Shown one piece after another: positions 38,001 through 50,500 of a DNA stretch of 64,000 nt. The stretch comes from Hymenolepis diminuta (taxonomy: Eukaryota; Platyhelminthes; Cestoda; Cyclophyllidea; Hymenolepididae), in assembly GCA_900708905.1 (NCBI GenBank), contig CAADRB010000004.1:677883-741882 (forward strand), given 5' to 3'. Every line of letters begins with the position of its first letter. The first letter of the stretch is position 1. Both the position numbers and the translations under genes were made by a program. A model generated the notes under the pieces. The model was not told the DNA's origin. It saw only the letters and a list, made by a program, of their open reading frames with translations, and made no database searches.

Positions 38001-39537
38001 CAATTTACATTTTAATTTAAAAAGTGATATAAATGATAATTAGTATTATAATCAGTAATTATCATTCGTTTAGATAGTAACTAACTCAATTTTCGGGTTT
38101 TTTACACCATTTTATTACGATAATAGTAAGAGGAATAGTGGTATAATTTGCTGTACGCCTGTTGTATGCACTCTTACACCAGGAGTATCATTGTCGAAGC
38201 ACATTTGTTCCGGCCTTCTCAATTCATTAGCACGTCGAGATGTTTTTGCATTAAATCCAAATGCATTCGTATACGTATCAATTTGAAACTGCCCGAAATT
38301 AAGCTTGTCATCCCGGTTCTATTAACACCTTTCTCTTTTGTTATAAATAAACGAAATAAAAACCGTATACCGTGGCATTTTTTCAATATTCATGCATTTC
38401 TGAATGTTGTATTGCCATACATATCCATACTTGTATCATTTTTTAATTTAATAATAATAATTCTATACTTTGTAGTTTTACATTGTGTACCTTCTGAAGA
38501 TAAAACGGAATGATAATTATATGCATATAAAGGAATCAACAGTCACCATTTAACTTATTTCATTAATCATGGCCAGATGATCCATTACGCCAGAAGAAGG
38601 GAAAAGAACGTTGACGATGTGCTATTTAGAAAATCGAATAGGTTTGTAACTGGGATGAATCATACTTTGCATATAATAGTTGCGTAACTTATTCAGAAAA
38701 CCTCGGTCTTTTATAATAAATTGATGAATTTCTTAATTCGCTTAGGGAGTGAACGGGAGAATAAATGTTCTTTCAAAATAAATTTTTACATAGCAGGATT
38801 GTTAAGCACTCTCTTTAATGAGGAAATCGCTTTTTAATTCTCTATAAATAATGTGTTATGCATTATGATTATCCATTTCGTTTAAAGAAGGGCGTGTTCG
38901 TCAAAAGTAAGACAACTTGCCGAGTGGGCGATAATTCCCTACTGACCTCAAATACCTTTGTTATTTACATAGGTTTTATTGTCTGACCTCAGTCTTAATC
39001 GGCTATTTAGTAATATGTAATAATATACTAGCACTGGCTTCCACCAAATAGACGTATTTAGACTCTCTTTTGTCTTATGGTTTCGATCGTTTTGGATAAA
39101 ATTCTAAAGATAGGCTTAAGCTACCTCAAGCTATCGATTAGCTGTCTATATGCTACGATAGTGCCCTAATGAGACTCTATTCCGTGACATCTAACTTGCA
39201 CTGATGCATACAACTAATTAATTTATGAGTTAGCAGTTGAAGGGTAGGTTTGATTTTGCAGTTCGCAACATATGCTACTTAACTACTAGAAGGTGGAGAT
39301 CCTAATATTTCAAAATTAACTAGAATGACCATACCATATACTAGAAATAATATTAAGATATGTTACATTAAACCAGAGATACCTAATCTTTACATTTATA
39401 AACTATTAAACAATTATCCCTTGTAAGCATATTTTAAAGTAATGCAATCAAGGCGCAACACATGGAGGAATACAGAGAATATAATCAGCCGATATATTAA
39501 GTAATTATTTTGAAATTAACACAATATCTGAGCTCCT

Positions 39538-39892
39538 TTACTTGTACTTGTATAGAAGGATGCTAAGGTCATCCCATTCTCCATAAAAGTAGGAATTTGC
39601 TTCGTAGGGGAAGGAACTACAAATAGCAAAATGCAATTAATTTTGTGTTTTAATTAATAGCTTATTTAAAGAATGTGACAACATACCTTCCAAAGCTTGG
39701 TCCAACATGGCAGTTCCAGGTTCCTGTGAATTCATCTTCGCATCGTTCTTTAATGCGTCTGCAGAGACATTGGGGCCAAGTTCGACAGTCGGGCTCATTA
39801 TTTAAGATCTGTGTGATAATTTCCTTCGTATCTTCGCGTCTACGCTCGACCATATCTGAATCAATATTCGAGATGACATATTTTGAACTCAT
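39538..39892 (-). CDS. Dynein light chain (LC8-type), DLC-1
   Basis: Two exons on the minus strand, 39687-39892 and 39538-39616, are separated by a 70-nt gt-ag intron in phase 2 and give 94 aa. The N-terminal half has the charged helices typical of the family (for example VERRREDTKEIITQIL). The conserved core WNCHVGPSFG ends exactly at the intron, and exon 2 encodes SSFPYEANSYFYGEW and a final ILLYKYK strand. LC8 proteins are dimers that bind short linear motifs in dynein intermediate chain and many other partners, and in flatworms the family is expanded and abundant in the tegument. Exon 2 is nearly the same as that of DLC-4 (SFPYEAN-YFY-EW), so these two are sister genes, in opposite orientation. 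The start is the first ATG of the open exon. A CCAAT box lies about 140 bp upstream. Confidence 0.94.
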
Positions 39893-40030
39893 GGTAACTA
39901 GAACACAGAAAAGTTAAAGACGTTTGCTCTTTAGAATGAGAGGGTGAGAGTAATGGTAAAGGTGCGTCAGTAAACTTTTAGTTTGCCTATCTCACAACTC
40001 GACTAGTCAATCACTTTGCAGTCCTCAAAA

Positions 40031-40035
40031 CCAAT
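40031..40035 (-). promoter_or_regulatory. CCAAT/ATTGG box upstream of DLC-1
   Basis: In gene orientation this is an inverted CCAAT (CTGATTGGTTT), about 140 bp before the ATG of DLC-1. Comparable boxes precede four other dynein light chain genes of the cluster. CCAAT boxes usually bind NF-Y. The assignment is by motif only. Confidence 0.35.
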
Positions 40036-40099
40036 CAGAAATGGAGACTACTGATTAGGACCTAATTTGGCGCGGCGTTGTGTGTTTAAATTGATTATG

Positions 40100-43000
40100 T
40101 TTAATTAGTCGTCAGTTAAAAGCATTAACTGACTCAACGAGCATATTTGATAGTTTGGATGGAATACTACCACCCTACATTTTTTGAAGTACCAACTGGT
40201 AACTTGATGAGAAATATAAGTAATATGGCGTAAAAACGAAAAAAAACAATAAATAATAAAATTGTGATATTTTTGCAATTATTTTATATTGTGAAATAAA
40301 AATTACTTAATTGACGGAAATGAAAATACAAATGATAAAAATACAGTGAATCTAGGGAAAAAAGATTGACTAAATTAACATTGAAAAGAAGATAAGTTTA
40401 ATACTACTGAAAATTTTTTTTTCATTGTAGCCACTAGTTTAATATGCATCATGAATACAAGTTTTAGAGAATTAATTAGAAAGGGATTCGAATGACAGTT
40501 TAGCTCAATCACCTTTGGAATGAATTTTAAAAACACTCGTTTTAAGATAGTGTTCCGCTACAAATCACTGAAATTATTGAGGGCATAAACTCCATTTCTA
40601 TTAATGTCGTTGTTACTAATATATTATAAATGAACCTTGACTAAGCTTATTTTCAAATATAGATCACGTAGCCCTATTTATAAATGGAAAGTTATTATAT
40701 TCAAAACTCATGGTGGTATATTCGTTTTTTATATTTGGTCTTACCACGAGGTACCCAAAGAAAAAAAATTTTCATTTCATCCATTAGTTGATTAGTTGAA
40801 ATCAGGAGAATACCTCCCAGCATCATCTGTATTCTGCTGGTATCCTGATAGCCATCTGGAATGCATGATTAACGGTTTTAGTAATCCTGTTTTGAATTTA
40901 TCTCTACTTTACGTGTAACCTAATCCGGCCACAATCTTATGTCAGAGTTTGTGCGATTTTATGCATCTGAATGTTAATTAAATTACGATTAAGATTTCAC
41001 TCAATTTCCCCTTTTCACCTCTTGGATAAACTTTACTTTATACTCCTATCAATACACTTTTTATTCCTATTTTTTTATTCCGTCTTGAATTTTAGTGAGG
41101 TTAGTTGGCATTTGAAGGTCAATATCTAGCAAATATATTCATCTACAAACGAAATTATAAAATCAGTCCTTTTAAATGCTTAAGTTCTGCTGCTAACAAT
41201 ATACAGAGATCTTATTTCCCTATTTTCTATTATATCCAACGTTTTTCGAGATTTAAAATGTTGCAGGAAAATAGCTGACTTTAATCGGTTGAATTTGAAG
41301 GACGACATGGTGAATCAACGACTTTAATTTGCATATTATCACAATTATTATAATCAAATACTTTCCAATAGTAGTAGAACTTATAAAACTACTCCGACAC
41401 ATTTTATCTTGCACCGCCTAGCAGTTTTTCTTTAATAAAAGATATACTGTTTAATCTTTTTAACCCCTTCAATAAGGTTAAAACATCACATACATAAATT
41501 TCTCCAAAACCTAGAAATCAAGTGGGGAAAATTAGATTTCGGTTAATTTTAACTTATAGTAGTAAAATACAATTGTTAATCACTGCGTATAAGGTTATGA
41601 TAAGTTGCCAAGAATACTTTTAAGTTGCCATATCATCGTCTTTAAAGTGAGTTATTGTATAATAATAATCTAAATACCTTATAAATACTTTCTTCGTCTA
41701 CATAATCCAAACATTTGTATTAATTATACAATTATTACATATGACAACGTAAAAAATTTAAGAATTTATCGTGAGAAGCATCTATGTACAGCAAAGCAAT
41801 CCAATGTGGATTAAGGGAAGAACATCAAGAATGTAGTTTACTGGAATATTTTAATTTGCTACTGGTCAATATCTTTATTCCAAATAAATTGCGAGGTACA
41901 CATCGCTCCAATATTTCAAATTTTGCAGGTTTTGATCTACTTTCTTGATCTTGAAGGCTTATTTAGTCAGCCTTAGTCATCAGCTCGTCAGTGACTGAAT
42001 TTTTTACTTTAGTGATTTACTTTGAGAGAATTTTCCTTAGATTTTCATGAATCATGTATGCTCATTCAAATTTTATCTTTCGGTGCTTGAAATTATTTAA
42101 TAATGACTGACTCAACGTTTGAGTTAACCCTATATGGATGGTACATGGAATTAGTTAATTAAAGAAAATTTCTCGAGTGGTCTAACTGATTAAACGTTGA
42201 AGTGAGAGCATTAATAATTGTATGATACGATTTGTTTAACCAAATTCATTCTTCAATGAGAATCTGCACTATTATCTTATAACTCTTCCTTCACGGTTAT
42301 AATTAAAAATTTGTCAGATAATTACCTACAGATACCTTAAAATGTATTGTCTGTGACTTCAGCTTTAATTAAATGAAATCCTTATGTTGGTCCTTACTTC
42401 ATTCGCATAATAGAATTAGTGAGATGAAACTTGTATTGTTATTTCAGTTAAATCGAAGCACAGCATGATTAGTGTTATAAGCTGGGAATGTGATAAAAAT
42501 TACTATTAACTTAATTTATTTATTATAAATTTTGCTCCTTATAAATTCAATGAGCAACTTGCTCAGAATCTTGGCTAATTACAATTTCAATCAGCTTAGG
42601 CTGAGAGTGATACCACTACTCAATCTTTAATCTTGTGTCATCAGAAGTTTGCGCCTTCTTTTGTTGTCAAACGAATTGAAACCACTGACAGGTCTGTGAG
42701 GGCAAAGACAGATGAAAAAAAACGAGAAAAGACAGGCCTTCTCTCGTCCATTAAGTTGTTCCTTAATCACTTTGAAAACTAGTCTTCAACCAAAATTAAT
42801 TGTAGTGATTTCTCGAAGGCAAAATTTTAACAATTACAGTTTCAGCGATTGGGAAATTTTCTCTTTTCTAGAACGAAGTCTCTAGAAATTTTCTCCTCCT
42901 CTGGTAAAGGCAGTATTGAAAGCCATGCAAATGGTATCTGAGGCAAACATTAACTGATACTCTTTAGTCAATAGTATATCGATATTAAATTCTTACTATT

Positions 43001-44158
43001 ATTCTGGAGGCTGCAAAGAAACATCTAGGAGTTCATAATATGAGATAGCGATGTTTGTAATGAAGTTAGGATGTCAAAAATCTTCATTTCAATTATGGAA
43101 TCATTGAATTGTCCACTTTCACATAAGATGTGTAATTTAAAATACAATGTGCAAATATTCTGGAGTTCAATTTTCATGGTGCAAACTCTGGTTTTCTAAG
43201 TGAATTCATGATGGCGATATTAAAAGCTTGTTGACCTGTCGATTTAACTTAATAGCTGATCATGTTGGATCGATTAATTCGTACATTTAACTGTCCAGTA
43301 CAGATAGACGTATAAGGGCATTAAGTGTTACTAACTATATTTTAATTATTGAGCATTACTAAATTTATTTTTATTTCAAAAGGATTTGCGCAATTCGAGG
43401 TCTAAAAATATTTGGGTTCCAGATACTCTTATCTCTTTTTTAAAGCCTTTTCTTCCTACAGAAAATCTTAGTTGATGTTTTCTTACAATTTCAATTGTAC
43501 ATGATGCTTGAGTTTATATAAAATGCTCTGACATGGTAAATTGATCAGTATGCAATCATTTAAAAAAAATATTTTGAGGAAAGTGGCATCCAAATTGACA
43601 AAACTCTGAGGTCAGATTAGTTTAGTCGAAAAACCAGTGGAAAACACCCATTCCAGCCATTCTTTCTGCTTTAGTATATTTATGATTGTTTTTCAAGCCG
43701 TCCATCTTCGTTCATCCAAGGATCACTATATATTAAATAAATAATAATAGAATCAAAACATAAACAGTTTAATTAAGGTCTGTCCGTTATTTTAGCTTAG
43801 TCAATCCTCAAGCAGAACCTTATATTTAGGATACATTCATTTGTCGGCCCACTTATAGCTAATAACTAATCTCTGAATGTATTTTATGAATTAAAAGTTA
43901 GTAACAAATTTAATTACTAAAGATCTTTGAAAACTAATGAGGAATCATGGGTATTAGCCGTCATCGGATTAAATGCAAGATCTCTTATTTTTTCGCAAAA
44001 TAGAATACACGAAGACGTCTAATTCCCAGGCGCAGATAAACCGCATCGTTAAAGGATTCAAGAGCGCACTGGGATAAGCCTAATTAAAAACTTGTGGCAT
44101 TTTAAGAAGTTTTATCGAATTCTAATTAGAATTATTACAAATGTATATGCAGCTACAA
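40100..44158. other. AT-rich intergenic spacer between DLC-1 and DLC-2
   Basis: About 4 kb of very AT-rich sequence without an open frame long enough, or composed well enough, to support as a gene. I found no further dynein light chain core (WH-VG pattern) on either strand and no recognisable mobile element. Confidence 0.45.
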
Positions 44159-44188
44159 CTTCACATACTCAGAGTACGCGGCAATTTG

Positions 44189-44193
44189 ATTGG
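44189..44193 (+). promoter_or_regulatory. CCAAT/ATTGG box upstream of DLC-2
   Basis: TTGATTGGTACC lies about 166 bp before the ATG of DLC-2. The core TGATTGGT is the same as in front of DLC-1 when both are read in gene orientation. Confidence 0.35.
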
Positions 44194-44358
44194 TACCCCA
44201 CTTGCACAAGAGTTGAGAGAAATTTGCCGTGAATGATTGCAATCACCTAAGTAAGCATCAGAAGAAAGCACTATTTTATTATTGCTAAGCAAGCTACAGT
44301 AACAAGAGGCCTGTGGAATTCTTAAAAATCTCCAGTTGTCTTTTATTTTTCGTCCGAA

Positions 44359-44760
44359 ATGATGGATCAAAGATCAGCTTATGTTAGTGATATGGAGCCA
44401 ACCCCGCGGGTATTTATGGTAGAAAAGACAGATTTCCGGGGAAGACAGAGGAGTAAAGTAATGGAGGACATCCGAAAATGTATTCTTGATCATCAAAGAG
44501 AAGACGAGGATTCGAAAAAGGATCTTGCCCACGATCTTAAGGAAATGATGGATGAGCACTATGGCCGATTCTGGCACGTGGTAGTAGGCACAGACTTTTC
44601 CGCGTAAGTTATTTATTCAATACATTTATTTTATAACTATATCTTGTCAGTGTTTTTGTTTATCCCCTTTACCTCTTCCAGATTCATGAGCTATTGTCCC
44701 GGATCCTACATTCAAGCAAGTTACGGAGACCTTGTAGTTCTACTGTTCCGTTTGGGCTAG
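44359..44760 (+). CDS. Dynein light chain (LC8-type), DLC-2
   Basis: Exons 44359-44603 and 44682-44760 are joined across a 78-nt gt-ag phase-2 intron, giving 107 aa. The N-terminus is extended by about 20 residues relative to canonical LC8. The core helix KKDLAHDLKEMMDEHYG leads to FWHVVVGTDFSA, where the usual GxxFGS is replaced by TDFSA. Exon 2 (79 nt) encodes a strongly diverged strand region, FMSYCPGSYIQASYGD, with the closing LVVLLFRLG. In LC8 these residues line the target-peptide groove and the dimer interface, so its partners probably differ from those of DLC-1 and DLC-4. Two ATGs are adjacent (44359, 44362); the first is taken. It is convergent with DLC-3, about 1 kb away stop to stop. 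An AATAAA lies 89 nt after the stop. Confidence 0.94.
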
Positions 44761-44848
44761 GAATATAAGTATATTTTGAAAGATTGATTTCCGCGATTAA
44801 CTATGAGAGAAATTTGCGTACCCTATTACCCTGTTTTCAATCTTTGCA

Positions 44849-44854
44849 AATAAA
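44849..44854 (+). promoter_or_regulatory. Polyadenylation signal AATAAA of DLC-2
   Basis: The first AATAAA on this strand after the DLC-2 stop, 89 nt downstream and followed by a T-rich tract. Confidence 0.6.
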
Positions 44855-45751
44855 AGATTATTTACTGCTTGAAACTTGTGTTTATTCATTAATAAAATGA
44901 TAAATAAGCATTTAACTCATTGATTATATCACTTTAGTCAATTACATTGGATTTTGCGCTCTCGTGAACGATCGACCATTATTCAAGAGGACTTGTAGAA
45001 AATTACAATAGATTAAAACGTATAATTTTCTATCAAAAAGGATTAAATTTTGGCCAGTAAACTAAGCAAATACGTTTTAAAGGGGCCCAACTGCTCACTT
45101 TTGAAAGGACTACTGCCTTATCATGGCAAATAAATTAATCTAATTACTGTGAAATCGAATGTCATCTGACAATTTATGCATTTGAATCATCACATTTAAT
45201 TTGTTGATAATAAGATCAGTATCATTTCTTCATTATTGTGCTATGTTCTTCTTTTTGGGTTGTAAAAATAAACTAAGTTATTAATTATATTTTGCGTTTT
45301 CAGCTATTTGAATTTGCTTAAATAGGAGCTCAACTGGCTTTTTTATTTTATCTCAGTTATGTTATCAATATCTATTTCGGCACTCAAATACTGTATTCTT
45401 TTAAATGTCACTTTATTTTGAAAATCATAATTTAAGAAAGATTTAATTATAATCCATTTTTTTGCTAAATTAATTATCGCGGCACACTTAATGTAATTTA
45501 ATTATGAAGTCAATTACTGCCATGTGTTCAAAATTACTCGATTCAATGAATTCCTGGCAAGCCGATTAGAAAATTTAATTAGTATCAAATTAACTTATTA
45601 AACATGTTTCCTAAGCCCATATTACTCCGAAGGAGGCGCACACTTTAAAAAACCCAAAAGAAGGTTATAGAAAAGACGTTGTGCTAAAATTGGCAGATTA
45701 ATATTTTAAATATGTATATATTAGTTTCCAGACATAGTTCATGATTTGAGA

Positions 45752-45757
45752 TTTAAT
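45752..45757 (-). promoter_or_regulatory. Possible polyadenylation signal ATTAAA of DLC-3
   Basis: The common variant hexamer ATTAAA lies on the minus strand 15 nt after the DLC-3 stop. It is very close, so the 3' UTR would be short. Confidence 0.3.
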
Positions 45758-45771
45758 AGAAAGCATATAAT

Positions 45772-46171
45772 CTATCCGTATTTGTAGATGAGAAAAGATA
45801 GGCCATTGCATTTGATGTGGGCAAAAGCGCATTTCTCGTGCATTATGTGGCTGGGAGTAGAAGAAAAAAGAGATCATCAATATATGACAGGCATTAGGAA
45901 ATATTGGGAGGGTGGGGAGGTCTTACCTAGCAAAGTTAGGTCCTACAATAACATGCCATGTGGGTCCATAAGTTTCATCCATAGTTTGTTTAATAGCAGT
46001 ACTCAAATCCACATAATCATCATGGAGTCTACAAGCAGTCTGAACTACTTCCAAGAATCTCGCCTCATTCTTTTCGTGAAGATCTTTGCTCACGAACCTT
46101 GCCCGTACGTCACACGGGTCCTCTTGTCCTTTGTGTCTGTTGTAATGACGATGTTGTTGACGACCGCTCAT
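45772..46171 (-). CDS. Dynein light chain (LC8-type), DLC-3, with basic N-terminus
   Basis: Exons 45927-46171 and 45772-45850 on the minus strand are joined over a 76-nt phase-2 gt-ag intron, giving 107 aa. The first 15 residues are rich in His, Arg and Gln (MSGRQQHRHYNRHKG), which is unusual for LC8. The core LSTAIKQTMDETYGPTWHVI leads into VGPNFAS, close to the canonical motif. Exon 2 keeps the family-like HIMHEKCAFAHI strand and the closing LSFLIYKYG. Among the six genes, its C-terminal half retains the histidine-glutamate of the canonical groove strand (xxTHE). It is arranged head to head with DLC-4, with 1056 bp between the two ATGs, so a shared promoter region is possible. Confidence 0.94.
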
Positions 46172-46373
46172 GTTCGATTGTGATCTGAGAGTTTTAACAG
46201 ACGCTTGGGGGTATATGTTGCTTTGGAGATGTGGGGTGAGTGTGAATGTGTTGTTGCAAAAGACGACTGACTCCTAATCACTCTCTGTTATCTTTTCCAA
46301 CTCTACTCTACCGTGAATGGTTCATTCACTGGTATATTACGCGCGCTCTAATTATCTATCAATTAGGTCTCTC

Positions 46374-46378
46374 ATTGG
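46374..46378 (-). promoter_or_regulatory. CCAAT/ATTGG box upstream of DLC-3
   Basis: In DLC-3 orientation the context is GATTAGCCAATGAG, about 203 bp before its ATG. The orientation is opposite to that of the other boxes. Confidence 0.3.
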
Positions 46379-47162
46379 CTAATCAGATTAAATTTGAATC
46401 GACCTGGGTGAAAAGGACTCAAATGACTAAAAGACAGATTATGCAGTTTCCCTTCTGGCCAAGTTTAAATATTCAAAATATGGCAAATACCAAAATAAGT
46501 GATGTATTTGTGCAATTTGCACAAAAAATCGCTCATTTTTTGCACTCTAAATTAAGATGCAGTTTAAAATGTTGCTAAAAAGTCCTCAAATATATTTCTT
46601 TAATTATTTATTTATTTTAAACTTCATGAATACTTCTGGCAATTTTTTAATATTTCAAGTACTCTTTATGCATTACAGCACAGTTATTTATCTATTATTA
46701 TATGTTTGCAAATTTGTTTCAATTGAGACTACAATCTCAGGCCAGCTCTATTAAACCGATAAAATTCATTATTTACTTAAGGAGTTTAAACAGATGTAAT
46801 TTATTAATTAATCATTTTTCATTTTAAATATCATCAGTCTGTAGAGACATTTTGTCATATTCATCAAATGTAAGGTTTTTTACTAATTTTATTGACAATA
46901 TTTAAAATTAATTCTGTTTATTTAATTTTTATTTAAAAAATGCGTCAGAAGTTAAAATTTTCCAAGGCTGAGGAGAACATTTGACTGATCAATGATCCGA
47001 CTGGTGCATACAGAGCTCGATTCACATGCGGTGAATTAAAATGCGCGCAATGGTTGATTTTAAAATGGCATATCATGGTATCTTTCTTACCATATCTTAT
47101 CTACTTAGCTCTCTCATATTTTTCACACATACTAATCGGCGCATCGCGCTACGTGAAAGGCT

Positions 47163-47167
47163 ATTGG
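47163..47167 (+). promoter_or_regulatory. CCAAT/ATTGG box upstream of DLC-4
   Basis: GGCTATTGGTGCGG lies about 60 bp before the DLC-4 ATG, the closest box-to-start distance in the cluster. Confidence 0.35.
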
Positions 47168-47227
47168 TGCGGAACTCAATAGACTAATTCGAAAAGATAA
47201 GATTAGAAGTACACTAAACTTCCTGTC

Positions 47228-47575
47228 ATGACTGATTATCCAATTATCAATGTCCAGACGGATATGGAAGATGAAAAACGTCATGAGCTAGAACAGATAG
47301 TTGCGAATGCCAATAGAATTTCAGGAGCGGCGAATATTCAAGAGATGGCAGCCGATGTTAAACGGGAATGTGATTCCCGCTTCGGAGGACATTGGCATTG
47401 TCATGTTGGTCCCCGATTCGGAAGGTGACATATCGTAGCATTTCCCACTTTCCTTTCATTTTATTTCAACTTTATCCCGTTTTTTGTTTATTTTAGCTCA
47501 TTTCCCTACGAAGCCAACACGTATTTCTATGCAGAATGGTCCAATAACAGTATTCTTGTGTACAAATTTATGTAA
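47228..47575 (+). CDS. Dynein light chain (LC8-type), DLC-4
   Basis: Exons 47228-47424 and 47497-47575 are separated by a 72-nt gt-ag phase-2 intron, giving 91 aa, near the canonical LC8 length. Residues around the intron read GGHWHCHVGPRFGS, the family signature. Exon 2 encodes SFPYEANTYFYAEWSNNSIL and ends VYKFM. It shares the SFPYEAN-YFY-EW exon 2 with DLC-1, and both start with a short I-N/V-D acidic N-terminus, so the two derive from a recent duplication within the cluster with a change of strand. Its likely role is as a dimeric adaptor for dynein or other partners. The start is the only ATG near the open exon's 5' end. Confidence 0.95.
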
Positions 47576-50500
47576 TTGTCACTTATTTTCATATTGATAA
47601 ACTTTTTTTAAAAATATCACGCCTTTCATTATTTGCACTCGTGATGTTTTTAAGTTAATTCAATTGCTGCCGTCACAAATCAGTTCACTAAATTGACAGT
47701 ACCTTACAAAATATGATGAGGAAAAAATTAATTTCAATTTATTTCAGAATTTTTTTTTCAATAACCACAACTTAATGAAACTACTATAAATTGATAGATT
47801 TTGGTATTATTTACATATTTATATTCAAAATATGTCATGCATAATGGATTCTCTGCCTGACATAGTTGAGCCGTTTCAACTGCGTTCAGATGAGTTTTAA
47901 GAATTGAGGAACAAATTTTGTACTGTTTTGAGAAAGCTCTAATTGATTGATGATTGCATTACACCACTGATGCTAAAAATGGATTGACATATCATATGAT
48001 ATCACGGGTTTTCAGGAGTTGACTTTCTAGCATCACCCTAACTTCAGCCTCTGTCAGGGAGTTTACTGTAAATTGCGCATTTTGGAAAATTTCAATCAGA
48101 AAACGTCAGAAATGCAGGAGGCTACTCCTTTCGAACTAGGAGGATATGTACTTATCAGAAAGCCAAAATTTGATTCACTTTGTCAATTAAAAGCGCGGTA
48201 CCAATAACTGAGAAAAATAGTTTAGGGAAAATATAACAAAATCACCGCTAACATGATGTTTGCTACTGAATATAATAGGAGGAAGGACGTTTGGGGTACA
48301 TGATTTTAAATTCTCACGAAGTCAGAGCAAATTCTTGACTGGAAAAGCATCAGACTGATTAAGTTATTTTCTAATTAACGGTCCTCTTTTTATGGGAAAA
48401 CTTATCAACCACGCAATTAGAGGAAAGGTTACTTAATTTTTAGAGTTAAATTTAATTATAAGAAAGTTCGATCATTATTAAAATTTAAAGTTTCTTAAAT
48501 TGCTGGTTTTATTCTAAGCATAAATATTAAGATATTCTGAATAAACAGAAAATTAAGAGTGAAAATCCAGAAACCAACTTTTATTTGTCTAATACAAATA
48601 AAGGTAGATAAAGTGCAGTGAAATTGCTTAAAAGTACTGCTGTTCGGGGAATTGATACGACCTTTCATTGAGGATATGCACAAAATCGCAGCTGGCCAAC
48701 TGGTGGATAATTCGCATCATCAGAATGGTTTAAGGCATGCTTCAGTTCTCTCTCAGTTTCTCTCTCACACGTCTTTTGGATCGACAGTCGGAAAGTTAAC
48801 ATAGAATGACTCCCTTAGTTGTGTTTCAGAGATAATAATATATCGTAAAGTAATAAGGCAAACTGCATGTGAGCAGCAACGCTTCATTAAATAAAAGTAA
48901 GGATGTAATGAACGAAATCCAGTGTTCAGACTCGTTGGAGTAAATAAACGGTGCTGGTAGTGATTTCCAAGCCCATTAAGAAGGAGTTCTCCCAATATTC
49001 ATTTTGAGTATCGGGTTATATAGTGGAGCGTCTCATGTAAAAATAAATCCCAGTTTGCTACTCCTCTTCTGTCTGGTAAATATTGAGCCTGCAAAGGCAG
49101 AACCTGCTGACGAACTGGTATGCAAAATAAGTATTAAGTCAGTGAAAATTTAAGTCGCTCACTTGCGAATTTCAGTTCGCTCTATCAACTCTTCAACACT
49201 TAGCCGACTGAAGGTATTGAAAAGTAGGCCACTGAGAACTCACTGCTATGTTAATTACTCCATTTCACGAAAACAATTTAGAAGTCAGCAAAGCATGAAT
49301 TTTGGTCATATTTCAAACCAATATTTGCAGTCTTAACAAAACATTCCTTCTTTATTGGACCCTCATATATGAATAACGACCTTGAGAAAGAGGCTTTTGA
49401 ATAATTCTTTGTTCTCCTTATGTAATTTTACTATTTTTCAAAACAAAAATTTTGACTTCATATTATTTTAATATATTTTAATATGTGCTTCTGTTAGTCA
49501 GAGATATAGCATAAATAACATCACGAAAGGGAAATTACGAAAATACCTTCACATGGCCTTAAAGAAATCACGACTCTTACAAAGCATTTTAATTATCCTT
49601 TTCCTCAATATAAAAAATGTTAATAAATATTTCGATTAAAACAAAAATGATTTCAAAATCTTAAATCTTCAAGAGTAATTAATACGATCATTTATGAAAA
49701 AAGTTTGACCTTTAATATGGTCAACCTTTGCATAATTTACCTGGGAAGATTAGTTGACGTAATTTTCGAATAGCGAAAACGAAATTTCATTTTGAAATAT
49801 ACAAGAAAATGATGGGAGTTTATGCTAACCAACGCGCACCAGTCCAACAGCTATTTTACTGCTCCTTCTTTTATGTTTGTATAAATTGGAATTAATATTT
49901 GTAATACACAATTAGCAGAGTATAAATAAAAAGATGTAGTTATTCGCGAAAATTGGCATCTAGAGCAATTTTCACGCGATCGTCTTTAAAACTAGGATTC
50001 AGTTGAGGAATCTAAGGCCGCAAAGGGTTCTGATGACAAATAGACACCAACAGTAACGAGAATCCTCTATATATTTTACTTTCATGATATCAGCTCATGA
50101 AAACTATCCTACTCCCTTTCATAGTTGTATTTCGATCCAAAAAACATTTTTCATACTCTGAAAACTTCACAAATATTTAGATTTTGCAGACAGCGATAGT
50201 TTTGATGGTGTCCAATACAATCACTCCCTTAACTGTCAAATTTTCAATTTTCTGATCTTAGGAAGAATATCGTTGCATTAAATTTTGCTGCGACCTTTCT
50301 TGACATCATATCTTTAATAAATTAGAATAAGTTGGTCTAACAGGTTGATAGTGGAATGGTCAAGCTTACTTCAATTGTATCATGCCTAGAATCTGATAAT
50401 TTGGAAGTTATAGTAGACACATAATTTTGGGTCTAAATAAAAATGAAGAACCTTCCCAATTATATAAGTGGGAGTTATCTTCTGGAGCAATTTCTGAACA

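Larger units (their letters stand above)
27721..39537. other. Long repeat-bearing region without a confident gene
   Basis: Nearly 12 kb lies between the mariner element and the first dynein light chain gene. It contains SINE-like copy 3 (29154-29330), a purine-rich repeat candidate (30640-31080), repeat R2 (34455-34690) and one R5 copy near 35050. The remainder is AT-rich. The longest open frame (38148-38513) has no ATG at its start, no domain and background composition. I see no convincing exon. Confidence 0.4.
44761..45771. other. Convergent spacer between DLC-2 and DLC-3
   Basis: About 1 kb between the two stop codons. It holds the DLC-2 polyadenylation signal and otherwise AT-rich sequence with no gene that I can support. 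Confidence 0.5.
46172..47227. other. Divergent intergenic region between DLC-3 and DLC-4
   Basis: A 1056-bp region between the two opposite start codons. It holds ATTGG boxes near each gene (46374-46378 and 47163-47167). An open frame at 46246-46578 plus is AT-rich and lacks coding character. The region must contain both promoters, but no TATA or initiator can be assigned safely. Confidence 0.5.

Noticed and set aside
38148..38513. 121-aa plus-strand open frame, partly hydrophobic
   Set aside because: It starts at a TTG, has background AT-rich codons and no recognisable family. The hydrophobicity follows from T-rich codons.
39675..39917. Plus-strand open frame opposite DLC-1
   Set aside because: It is a shadow of the dynein light chain exon on the minus strand. 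The same applies to the frames opposite DLC-2, DLC-3 and DLC-5.
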